From: JAVBTR01 sp031556065
Lineage (GTDB): Bacteria > Bacillota > Clostridia > Christensenellales > Aristaeellaceae
NCBI GenBank assembly: GCA_031556065.1
Contig: JAVBTR010000003.1
Coordinates: 1-46,065 of the forward strand
DNA length: 46,065 bases
Direction: 5' to 3'
Each line of letters begins with the position of its first letter. Within the stretch, counting starts at the first letter, position 1. The notes below the pieces were generated by a model that did no database searches, was not told the origin of the DNA, and saw only the letters and a list, made by a program, of their open reading frames with translations. Of the stretch, positions 34,182 through 42,051 are shown one piece after another. Both the position numbers and the translations under genes were made by a program.

Positions 34182-36477
34182 AGAGCGTTTTTGCGCCCCG
34201 GTTTTCACTCTTTTGTCTGAAGATGAATGGCTGGTTAAAGAAGAAGGCTACGATCCCAAGCAAAACCTTTCTTACGAAAGCATCTTTTGCCTGGCCTCCG
34301 GGGCCATGGGCAGCCGGGGCAGCCATGAGGAAGGCTTTGTGTGCACCACCCTGCCCGCCAACTATGTCCACGGTGTGTTCGACCGTTCCGAGGCCTTTAT
34401 GCGGGAGCTTTGCAATACCCCGGATTGGGCCAAGCTGCGCATGAGTTTTGAATGCGACCCTATTAGCGTTGAAACCGGCGATTTAAAAGACTATATCCGG
34501 GTATTGGATATGCGCAAGGGGCTTCTGTCCAAGCATTACGTGCTTACGTCCCAGGACGGCCGCCAGACCCGTGTGGAAATTCTAAAAGTCCTAAGCCGGG
34601 CCAATCCCCATTGTGGGATGTTCAGGGTCTATTTAACGGCGCTGAATTACTCGGGCATTATGGAATTTGAAAACATGATCGATGCTTCCGTTACCAATTT
34701 CAGCGACATGCCCCGCTTCCGGGTCAAACACCTACACACCAAAGCCATCGGCCCTTTGCTGCCTGTTGGTGTCTACGTAGAATCGGAAACAAGGGATTTC
34801 AAATTACCCATCGGCACAGGCGCCATGGTACAGATTCGCGATATGGCAGGGAGCAACCGGGCTAAAAGCATCCGTTTCCGCCCTTTCGGCGAGCTGGCCT
34901 GCGAATTTTTAGACGCGGATATTCACGAAAACGAAACCCTGGTGATCGACAAATTCGCCTGTGTGGTCACCGGACGGGACGATCCCGATGTTCTTTCTCA
35001 AGTGCAAAAAGAGCTATCCGCCTTGTTTGAAAGGGGTTTTGAAAACGAGCTTGCCGCCCATATCCGTTGCTACGATGCCCTTTGGCAAAGAGCAGATATC
35101 ACCCTTGAAGGGGACCCGGATATGCAGCATGCCCTTCGGTTTAATATTTTCCACCTGATGTCCACCCCAAGCCCCACCGACCCACGCACCAATATTGGCG
35201 CCAAGCTGATCCACGGCGAGGAATACGGCGGCCATGCCTTTTGGGATACGGAACTATTCGTTCTGCCATTTTTCGACTACGTGTTCCCTGAAACAGCCAG
35301 AAACCTGGTTACCTACCGTTATTTGCTGCTGGACAAGGCCATTGAAAACGCGAAGAACAATGGCTATCGAGGCGCTAAATACCCCTGGGAATCCGCTGAT
35401 ACCGGCGATGAAGAATGCCCCTCCTGGACCATCGATCCCGACGGCACCTGCTACCGCTGCTATGTAGCGGATTATGAACACCATGTAACCGCCGCCGTGG
35501 CCTACGGTGCCCAGCATTATGCCCACATCACCGGAGATGAATCATTTTTAGATGAAATGGGTCTGGAAATCCTTTTGCAAACCGCCCGCTTCTGGGCATC
35601 TCGGGCGAAATATAATAAGGAAAAGGACCGGTATGAAATCCTCCAGGTCACAGGCCCGGATGAATGGCACGAGCCGGTAGACAACAACGCTTATACCAAC
35701 CACTTAGCCAGATGGAATATTCTGTTCGCCATAGATACTTTAAAAGACTATGAAACAAAAAAACCAGAGGTTTACAAGCACTTAAGGCAAAAACTTCAGT
35801 TAACAGAAAAGGAGCTTGAAGCCTGGCAGCTTTGCGCGGATAAAATCTACCTACAGGCCTCCTCGGGGCTGATCGAACAGTTCGACGGTTACTTTAACAT
35901 TCCCGATGCGGTAATCACCAAATGGGACGAGAACGGTATGCCGCTGATGCCCGAAGTATTTAAGGACAAGCGTGGTATGCAGCGCTGCATCCTAAAACAG
36001 GCAGACGTGGTAATGCTCATGTTCCTAATGCCTTACACATTCGATATGGAAACCCAGCGGATCAACTTTGATTATTACGAGCAGCGCACCCTGCACCGCT
36101 CCTCTCTTTCCCCCAGCATCCATTGCATGATGGGCTTGAGGGTGGACGATCCTAAGCGCGCATACGCCTACCTGGAACGCTCTTGCTATGTGGACATACG
36201 CAATAACCAGGGCAACACAAGGGAGGGCATCCACGCAGCTTCCGCTGGCGGCACCTGGCAATGTGTTACCCTGGGATATTGCGGTATGGCCATTAACGAA
36301 CAAAGGCAGCTGACCTTTGCCCCCCATCTTCCCGATAAATGGGAAAAGGTCGGTTACGCTATCCAATTTAACGGCCAGCAGCTGAACATCACTCTCACCC
36401 ATCAGGGTGTTCATATTAAGGCTGAAAGACAGCCCATTTCCTTCTATGTAAACGGCCAAGAGAAAATATCAGAATAA
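34171..36477 (+). CDS. GH65 glycoside phosphorylase
   Basis: This 768-residue protein has the four-part GH65 layout: an N-terminal beta-sandwich (about 1-270), a linker helix, an (alpha/alpha)6 barrel (about 310-690) and a C-terminal jelly roll. Conserved blocks include HAFWDTELFVLP, GYRGAKYPWESA, LQVTGPDEWHEPVDNNAYTN with the catalytic acid Glu498, LKQADVVMLMF and TREGIHAASAGGTWQ. Family members phosphorolyse alpha-glucosides (maltose, kojibiose, nigerose, trehalose and others) to beta-glucose-1-phosphate; the linkage cannot be read from sequence. AGGAGG lies six bases before ATG 34171. No beta-phosphoglucomutase is nearby. Translational coupling to the beta-galactosidase suggests both act on one imported oligosaccharide. 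Confidence 0.9.
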   Translation: MSIKERFCAPVFTLLSEDEWLVKEEGYDPKQNLSYESIFCLASGAMGSRGSHEEGFVCTTLPANYVHGVFDRSEAFMRELCNTPDWAKLRMSFECDPISVETGDLKDYIRVLDMRKGLLSKHYVLTSQDGRQTRVEILKVLSRANPHCGMFRVYLTALNYSGIMEFENMIDASVTNFSDMPRFRVKHLHTKAIGPLLPVGVYVESETRDFKLPIGTGAMVQIRDMAGSNRAKSIRFRPFGELACEFLDADIHENETLVIDKFACVVTGRDDPDVLSQVQKELSALFERGFENELAAHIRCYDALWQRADITLEGDPDMQHALRFNIFHLMSTPSPTDPRTNIGAKLIHGEEYGGHAFWDTELFVLPFFDYVFPETARNLVTYRYLLLDKAIENAKNNGYRGAKYPWESADTGDEECPSWTIDPDGTCYRCYVADYEHHVTAAVAYGAQHYAHITGDESFLDEMGLEILLQTARFWASRAKYNKEKDRYEILQVTGPDEWHEPVDNNAYTNHLARWNILFAIDTLKDYETKKPEVYKHLRQKLQLTEKELEAWQLCADKIYLQASSGLIEQFDGYFNIPDAVITKWDENGMPLMPEVFKDKRGMQRCILKQADVVMLMFLMPYTFDMETQRINFDYYEQRTLHRSSLSPSIHCMMGLRVDDPKRAYAYLERSCYVDIRNNQGNTREGIHAASAGGTWQCVTLGYCGMAINEQRQLTFAPHLPDKWEKVGYAIQFNGQQLNITLTHQGVHIKAERQPISFYVNGQEKISE

Positions 36478-36482
36478 GCAAA

Positions 36483-36513
36483 GGCTGCCGCAACAAGAAA
36501 GATAGCGGCAGCC
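36483..36513. terminator. Hairpin between convergent transcripts
   Basis: A perfect 9-bp stem (GGCTGCCGC/GCGGCAGCC) around a 13-base loop sits between the ends of the GH65 gene and the minus-strand small gene. A weak T-rich tail (CTGCTTTTG) follows on the plus strand. Confidence 0.65.
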
Positions 36514-36525
36514 CTGCTTTTGACC

Positions 36526-36807
36526 TTAACCCATGTTAACATAGCGGTATATTTCCTTGCTCCGCCGTTCCGACATGCCATAGTGGTGATCCAGCATAGC
36601 TACAACGCCGTCCTCGTTCCACGAACGGGGGAACTTGTTTTTTATGAGCGAAGCGAACATAAACGCTTTTGCCTCTTTTTCTGTTAAACCAAATTTTCGT
36701 TCTAGGTCCGGCAGTCTGGGTCCATCGTCGATTTTTTCCTTTATCTGCTCAAGCAGATACATAAAATCTTCGAATCCATTGTCTTTCTTTTTTCCAAATA
36801 GTCCCAT
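36526..36807 (-). CDS. 93-residue protein of unknown function, third gene of TIR/RyR unit
   Basis: This small, charged protein is not recognised. It begins MGLFGKKK and continues as predicted helices. A possible wHTH-like or bundle core spans about residues 32-92 (LERKFGLTEKEAKAFMF and YGMSERRSKEIYRYV). It has no membrane segment or signal peptide. The start at 36807 is chosen for spacing to AAGGAG; an ATG six bases upstream is possible. It starts 20 bases after the TIR-TPR stop codon, so it is the last gene of that transcript. Position suggests an accessory, adaptor or regulator of the two large proteins, but no function is assigned. Confidence 0.7.
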   Translation of the reverse strand: MGLFGKKKDNGFEDFMYLLEQIKEKIDDGPRLPDLERKFGLTEKEAKAFMFASLIKNKFPRSWNEDGVVAMLDHHYGMSERRSKEIYRYVNMG

Positions 36808-36826
36808 AATCATCTCTCCTTATATT

Positions 36827-39691
36827 TTATGGCTGATGCCTGCCAAAAGAAACCAATCGATAGAATTCTTCCTCGGTATGACCTGTGCCCACATATGCAG
36901 CGCCCAGGTTTTGAAACGCTGACTGGGTATATGGATGATTCAGCCCCAGGGTTTGCTGCCACACATTAAATGCCTGCAAAGCCATCGGAACCGCTTGCTC
37001 GAACGCCTTGGCACCAATGAAAAAATTCGCCATATTGTTGTAAGCCAATGCCGTGGAAGGATGGTTTGAACCCAGAGAATTTTCCAGCACATCAAGGCCC
37101 TTGCGGCCCATTTCAATGGCCCCCTGCGTATCGCCCATGGCTAAGCGCAGATGCGCTATATTGCCGTATGTAACCCCCATTTCCGAATGCTCGGGACCAT
37201 AAATGTGGCGTGTAGCATTTAATGTCTTTTCATACATTGCCAGGGCGCTTTGGTAATCGCCTCTCAATTGCTGGACCAGGGCCATGTTGTTGTATACATT
37301 GCTGGTAAGGGGCGCCACCTGTCCAAGGCTTTCTTCGCATATAGCGAGGGCTTTTTCATACATTTCAACCGCCTCATTCAGCCTTTCGCAATGCCGGTAA
37401 AGAACCCCAAGGCCATTGTACACCACAGCTGTATCCGGATGCTCTGGCCCCATGAAGCGATCGCAGCACTTTAATGCCCTAGCGTACATTTCAAAGGCTT
37501 TGGCGTATTCACCCTTTGCCCGGTAGCTGGCCGCCATATTAATAAAGAGCTTCCCGCTTTCGGGACCCAATCCATTTGGCGTCTGCTCTGCTGCCGCCAA
37601 ATCTTTACCAAACAATTCCAGCGCCTGGTTATATTCGCCCAGCTGATGAGCTATCTGGCCTAAAATGCTATGTATGTTCACCCCGCCGGTATATCCTTTT
37701 TCACCCGCTTCCAGGTTAATCTCCAATGCCTGCCATGCCATTGTCCGCGCCTGGTCCTGCCGGCCCAGATGACAAAGCACAAGGGCCATATTGTTATAAT
37801 ACGTGGCCAGATCGGGATGTTTACCGCCCCGAACCCGCTTGGTAATTTCCGGGGCTTTGCGGATTAGCTCCAGGGCTTTTTCATATTCCCCCGTCTTTTC
37901 ATATACCCCGCTAAGGCTGCTATACGCAGGGGCCGCGTTAATATGGTCTTCCCCCCAGATATCTTCAACAACCTTAACAGCCCTCTTACAATACCGCTTT
38001 CCTTCCTCATACTGGCCCATTTCCACCAGCAGGCTCCCATAATTCATATAGGTCATGGCAGTATCCATGTGTTCTCCGCCCTGGAGCCTTTCACGAATGG
38101 CAATAGCATTATGGTACCCTTCCGCCGCCTTTGCGTAGGCGCCCTTCTTTTGATAAACAAGCGCCAGATTGTTATAAGAGGCTGCCGTATCCCTATGCTC
38201 CGGTGGCAATGTGCGCTGGCGGATGGAAAGGGCCAATTGGTGCAGCTCAACCGCTTCATCGTTATCTCCCATATCGACGTATAGAATAGCCATATTGTTA
38301 TAGGTGGTAGCCGTGTCCGGGTGTTCCGCGCCTAATGTTTCAAGGCAGATGGACAAATCTTCTTTATACATGTCCATAGCGCTTTTGTAATCGCCCGTTT
38401 TTTCATACACCAAAGCCAGATTGTTATATGCCGTGGCGGTTTTTGCACCCCTGCCGCCAAAAAGCCATATGCTCACTTCCAGGCAGCGCTTGCGCCACCG
38501 AAGGGCTTCATCGTCATTCTCTTTAATGATAAAGCCAAACTCATAACAGTTGGCCAGCTGCTCCGAAGCCCGCAGCGCGGCCTCATCATTTCCCTGGGCC
38601 ACCTTTGAAAGCAGTTGGATGGCCAGCGCCGTGTTTTTTTGCACTTGAATGCCTTTAAGAAACGCCATGCCCAGCAAAAAGCGTTTCATAGAATCTGTCT
38701 GCTGTTCAAAGGCACCCTCTGGCAGCGTCCTGCGAAAGGCCTCCTCCATTTTGCCAAGCGGCGTGAAGGCATCCACACCAGGGTAGCAACACACAAAGCT
38801 TTCCCTATCCGTAGGCGCAGCTTCTATAGCCAATATACGCTTGTCCGTTTGATCCTTTGCAAAGGGATATTCCTCTGTTAAAACGTAATTGCCAGGCTCC
38901 ATCAGCTCCGGAGTGACCAAAAGAATAAAGGCATCACCGTTTATAATGGATTCCTTAATCTCTTCATCGAAAAAGTGACCTGCCTGCAAAAAATTGTCAT
39001 ACCAGATGGCAATGGTTTCAAACCCGGGAATCTGATAAAAGCTGGCCATAAAAGCCCGGGCTTGGGTCAGGTTTTTTTTACGGTAGCTTAAGAAGAGCTT
39101 TGCCGAAAAGGCGCCGCTGGCGATTTCCTTGATCAGCTCCTCCGATAACACAAACCCGCCAAGCTGGGCCTTGAGCTTTTCACGGTATTCGCGATCGGTC
39201 ATGGCAATACCGTGAAGCTTTGTAAACCGATCAAAAAGCTTCGTATCCACCACTATCGGAATGACGGGCACCTCTATTTCCCCGCCTGTAACCTTGGCAA
39301 GGCTATACCCCCAAGGAGGCGTTCCCTGGTCCAATGCGTTAAGAAAGCCATCGGAAATAAGCACCACCATAGCGCTACTTTCATATAGCTCGTTTTTCAG
39401 CAATGCTTCATTGGCAGGCATGCCGGGCTGTTTTAAATAAGTCACAACACAGTCCACACCCGCATCATAAGAAAGAACATCCGCCACCAGCCTGTCACGA
39501 TCTCCACTATCTCCAACTGCATAGCATACAAATACCCTTTGAGCCCGTTTGGGAATGGCGCTGCCCCGGGCTTTTCGAACAAAAGGGGTCTCGTCCTCAG
39601 ACTCTGATTGTTTCTTTGCTTCTTCAGACTGCTTGTCACCCGGTTCATCCGCCTTTTTCGGCACCGGGGCCTTTCGCTTAAATGGCCACAT
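36827..39691 (-). CDS. Double TIR-like domain protein with 13 kinesin-light-chain-type TPRs
   Basis: This 954-residue cytoplasmic protein begins with a low-complexity charged N-terminus (1-48). TIR-like domain 1 (about 50-165) starts RVFVCYAVGDSGDRD. TIR domain 2 (about 196-310) has KLFLSYRKKN, DNFLQAGHFFDEEIKESI and GDAFILLVTPELMEPGNYVL followed by Glu272/Glu273, the position of the NADase glutamate. A Sel1-like stretch (about 338-405) leads to thirteen 42-residue TPRs of the YNNLALVYEKTGDY type to the C-terminus. Domain 1 lacks an equivalent Glu (PPWGYSLAKV), so only domain 2 looks catalytic. TIRs may hydrolyse or cyclise NAD+, or simply scaffold; TPRs probably bind a partner or trigger. 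The ATG at 39691 has GAGGTGG upstream, 16 bases after the HD-RyR gene. Signalling or defence is inferred. Confidence 0.85.
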   Translation of the reverse strand: MWPFKRKAPVPKKADEPGDKQSEEAKKQSESEDETPFVRKARGSAIPKRAQRVFVCYAVGDSGDRDRLVADVLSYDAGVDCVVTYLKQPGMPANEALLKNELYESSAMVVLISDGFLNALDQGTPPWGYSLAKVTGGEIEVPVIPIVVDTKLFDRFTKLHGIAMTDREYREKLKAQLGGFVLSEELIKEIASGAFSAKLFLSYRKKNLTQARAFMASFYQIPGFETIAIWYDNFLQAGHFFDEEIKESIINGDAFILLVTPELMEPGNYVLTEEYPFAKDQTDKRILAIEAAPTDRESFVCCYPGVDAFTPLGKMEEAFRRTLPEGAFEQQTDSMKRFLLGMAFLKGIQVQKNTALAIQLLSKVAQGNDEAALRASEQLANCYEFGFIIKENDDEALRWRKRCLEVSIWLFGGRGAKTATAYNNLALVYEKTGDYKSAMDMYKEDLSICLETLGAEHPDTATTYNNMAILYVDMGDNDEAVELHQLALSIRQRTLPPEHRDTAASYNNLALVYQKKGAYAKAAEGYHNAIAIRERLQGGEHMDTAMTYMNYGSLLVEMGQYEEGKRYCKRAVKVVEDIWGEDHINAAPAYSSLSGVYEKTGEYEKALELIRKAPEITKRVRGGKHPDLATYYNNMALVLCHLGRQDQARTMAWQALEINLEAGEKGYTGGVNIHSILGQIAHQLGEYNQALELFGKDLAAAEQTPNGLGPESGKLFINMAASYRAKGEYAKAFEMYARALKCCDRFMGPEHPDTAVVYNGLGVLYRHCERLNEAVEMYEKALAICEESLGQVAPLTSNVYNNMALVQQLRGDYQSALAMYEKTLNATRHIYGPEHSEMGVTYGNIAHLRLAMGDTQGAIEMGRKGLDVLENSLGSNHPSTALAYNNMANFFIGAKAFEQAVPMALQAFNVWQQTLGLNHPYTQSAFQNLGAAYVGTGHTEEEFYRLVSFGRHQP

Positions 39692-39707
39692 GGCTGCCAC
39701 CTCGCTT

Positions 39708-41936
39708 TTAGTTTTCACCCTTGAAAATAGCATATCCGCACGCCTTTACCAGCTCGGGGATGCTGCGCACTGTATCCCTGTCGTACTCTTTGATTGATTC
39801 CTCCAAGTAATCGTAGCTAACGAGAAATTCGTTGTATTTAAGGTCCTCGTCCCGTAAAGGGGCATAGCTCCAACCGTTTTGGACTTTTTCACCCGCCCAT
39901 TCATCGTGCTCAATCTTAGCTAAAAACTCAATCATTTCCACAGGAAATGCGGTAATCGGCGGTCCGTGCTCCTCCGTACCGATAGGCAGCATTTCGCAGT
40001 TAAGGTGACGCAGTTTATTGGGGATGCCTCGTGCCTGGCGGCGATTGGATTCCCTCTTTTCATCGGACAATGTCTCAAAAGTCTCCGCCTTTTCACCAGG
40101 GTGATTTTTCTCCCAGCGGTTCATGTACCGGCTGTGTATTTCCCGGGCCAATATTTCGATCTGCTCGTCGGTAAAGCGCTCAATCCGCTCTTTGCCTTTG
40201 CGGTAGATACCAAGACCAATGGCCTCTAAGAGTTGCGGAAGGTTGCGGGCGGGATCCCGGTCATACTCCTTCACATCTTCCTCCAGCTGTTCATAGGGCA
40301 CCATATGGGGATTGAGCTTCTTGCCATGATCCTTTGTTTTGCCGTATTTCCAGCCTCGTTCAGCCCTGGACCGCATCCAGCGTTCATGCTCATAGCAGGC
40401 GAGTACCTCCACCTCTTCAGTTGTAAATCTGAGCACTCGCAACGTAGGATCGCCCCCATCCAGGGTACGGATTTCGCAATCCACCGCCGCCACCTCCTCA
40501 GGGAAATCCAGGGCGCTGCGCAGATTGAAAAATTTCTTATCCTTAGGCAAATCCGAGAAACGGGGGTATTTGATTACATCTTCGGGATGGAGCTTCCTGG
40601 TGGTGTTGTTATACCGGTCGTGAATCGCAATGGCCAATTGCTCCAGCTTGCCAAGAAGAAGCGGTGGCACCTCGGCATTTAAAGGCGGCAGCTCGCTTAC
40701 AGCTTCGCAGCCCACAAACAGCCCGCCGGGGAAAATTTCATGAATCTTAAGAAGTGAGTTAAGGGTGTTGATCTTTTTGCCCACAAATTCTTCGGGCATC
40801 GTCCCCTGGTCTACGATATAGGCTACATTCAACATGCCACTGTCCAATAAAATAGTCGCCTTGGAAATGGCCGCCCGCATTTTATCCAATTCCCCGTAAG
40901 GTTCACGGTTCCATTCTTGTAACTCATCGCAAAGAATCAATAGATAAGCAATGGGGTGGGATGCCGGGTCCAGGGGGCCCAACTCAAACTTAGGATCGTT
41001 GGTTCTGCGCATCAGGGCGATGCCATAAAAGTTATGCAGCAAAATCCCGCTGGCGCTGTCCAACACGGGATAATACAATTGATCCGGGCTGCAGTTGCTG
41101 ATCTGGATCATATACCCATACCACTTTAGAAGAATGATAGCGGAAAAGAAGCCGTGATCCACATGGCCAGACTTGCTGGATTCGCTTATGTAGTGATCCA
41201 GCCGCTCCTTCACCTTTAATAAATCCACGTCCAGGGTCATATGCAACTCGTGGGCTAAAAGATCCACAGGTTTAAGCAAATCCACATAAACGCTGGATTC
41301 ATGGTCGTTGTAATAGCTATTGATAAACTTGCGTTTGGCGATCTGCTCTGGGATGGTGTTAAGCAACTCGAAGCTGTCATACTCCACCCGGACATTGATA
41401 TGCTTGTCCTCTGTTCGCAGTTGATGGGTGAAATTAATAAAATCGTTGATCTGGTTATTAATAATTTCAACAGGGTAACCGATATCGTGGCATAAGGCAG
41501 CCAATCCCCAGCGGTAAAAAAATTCTTCACCGGCAGTTTTGTGCTTGCCCTTATAATCCCGCTTTTCGTAGCGTTTTTGGTTAAACAACTCCCGGAATGG
41601 CTCATTGCTTTGGTAAATAGCAATCCCCAACAAAAACACATTAATCGAGTGCACAAAATGATCTCGCTGCTTCTTGGTAAGTACTGCCGCGTTTTCTTCA
41701 TAGCCCTTAAGCTTTTCCAAAAGCCGAACAAAACTAACACCCTCATTCCCTGTGGTATGGGCGTAGAGGTTAAAAAATACTTCATAAATATGATACGCGG
41801 TTTCCTTGTTTTCGTTACGCAAAAACCGCTCCACAGCGCTTTCCAAAAAATCCTTATAGCTGTGCTCTCCGCCTGCGTCCGCGCCTATGACCATGTCATG
41901 AAAAAAGCCAGTAATATATACGCTGAGCTGATTCAT
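39708..41936 (-). CDS. HD-domain protein with four RyR-type repeats
   Basis: This 742-residue cytoplasmic protein has an HD phosphohydrolase-like domain over about 85-400. Candidate metal ligands are His93/His96 (RDHFVHS), His150-Asp151 (LCHDIGYP), His258/His261 (GHVDHG) and Asp337 (LILCDELQEW). The C-terminal part holds two full ryanodine-receptor-type repeats, about 508-575 (CYEHERWMRSRAERGWKYG, then VPYEQLEEDVKEYDRD) and 668-735 (AKIEHDEWAGEKVQNGWSY, then SYDYLEESIKEYDRD). Each is preceded by a degenerate copy lacking the second half (about 430-488 and 590-650). The ATG at 41936 has GGAGG five bases upstream. It is first in a three-gene unit with its own promoter. Prokaryotic RyR domains have been linked to nucleotide-based conflict systems; the exact ligand and HD substrate are unknown. 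Confidence 0.85.
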   Translation of the reverse strand: MNQLSVYITGFFHDMVIGADAGGEHSYKDFLESAVERFLRNENKETAYHIYEVFFNLYAHTTGNEGVSFVRLLEKLKGYEENAAVLTKKQRDHFVHSINVFLLGIAIYQSNEPFRELFNQKRYEKRDYKGKHKTAGEEFFYRWGLAALCHDIGYPVEIINNQINDFINFTHQLRTEDKHINVRVEYDSFELLNTIPEQIAKRKFINSYYNDHESSVYVDLLKPVDLLAHELHMTLDVDLLKVKERLDHYISESSKSGHVDHGFFSAIILLKWYGYMIQISNCSPDQLYYPVLDSASGILLHNFYGIALMRRTNDPKFELGPLDPASHPIAYLLILCDELQEWNREPYGELDKMRAAISKATILLDSGMLNVAYIVDQGTMPEEFVGKKINTLNSLLKIHEIFPGGLFVGCEAVSELPPLNAEVPPLLLGKLEQLAIAIHDRYNNTTRKLHPEDVIKYPRFSDLPKDKKFFNLRSALDFPEEVAAVDCEIRTLDGGDPTLRVLRFTTEEVEVLACYEHERWMRSRAERGWKYGKTKDHGKKLNPHMVPYEQLEEDVKEYDRDPARNLPQLLEAIGLGIYRKGKERIERFTDEQIEILAREIHSRYMNRWEKNHPGEKAETFETLSDEKRESNRRQARGIPNKLRHLNCEMLPIGTEEHGPPITAFPVEMIEFLAKIEHDEWAGEKVQNGWSYAPLRDEDLKYNEFLVSYDYLEESIKEYDRDTVRSIPELVKACGYAIFKGEN

Positions 41937-41975
41937 ATGATCCTCCGTATGCTTTTGTTTTATTAACATGGTGCC

Positions 41976-41984
41976 ATTATAGCA
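41976..41984 (-). promoter_or_regulatory. Extended -10 promoter for HD-RyR/TIR-TPR unit
   Basis: On the minus strand TGCTATAAT is a perfect extended -10 element 40 bases upstream of the HD-RyR start; no good -35 is visible. It makes the three genes an independent unit from the glycosyltransferases upstream. Confidence 0.75.
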
Positions 41985-42051
41985 CTTTGTTCGCCCCAAG
42001 TCGTATGCTCTCAGCCTAGTCAATGGAAATGACAAGCCACGCCACAAGCTT

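Noticed and set aside
41937..42047. N-terminal extension of the HD-RyR protein
   Set aside because: It would include the promoter -10 element and leader; the ATG at 41936 follows GGAGG.
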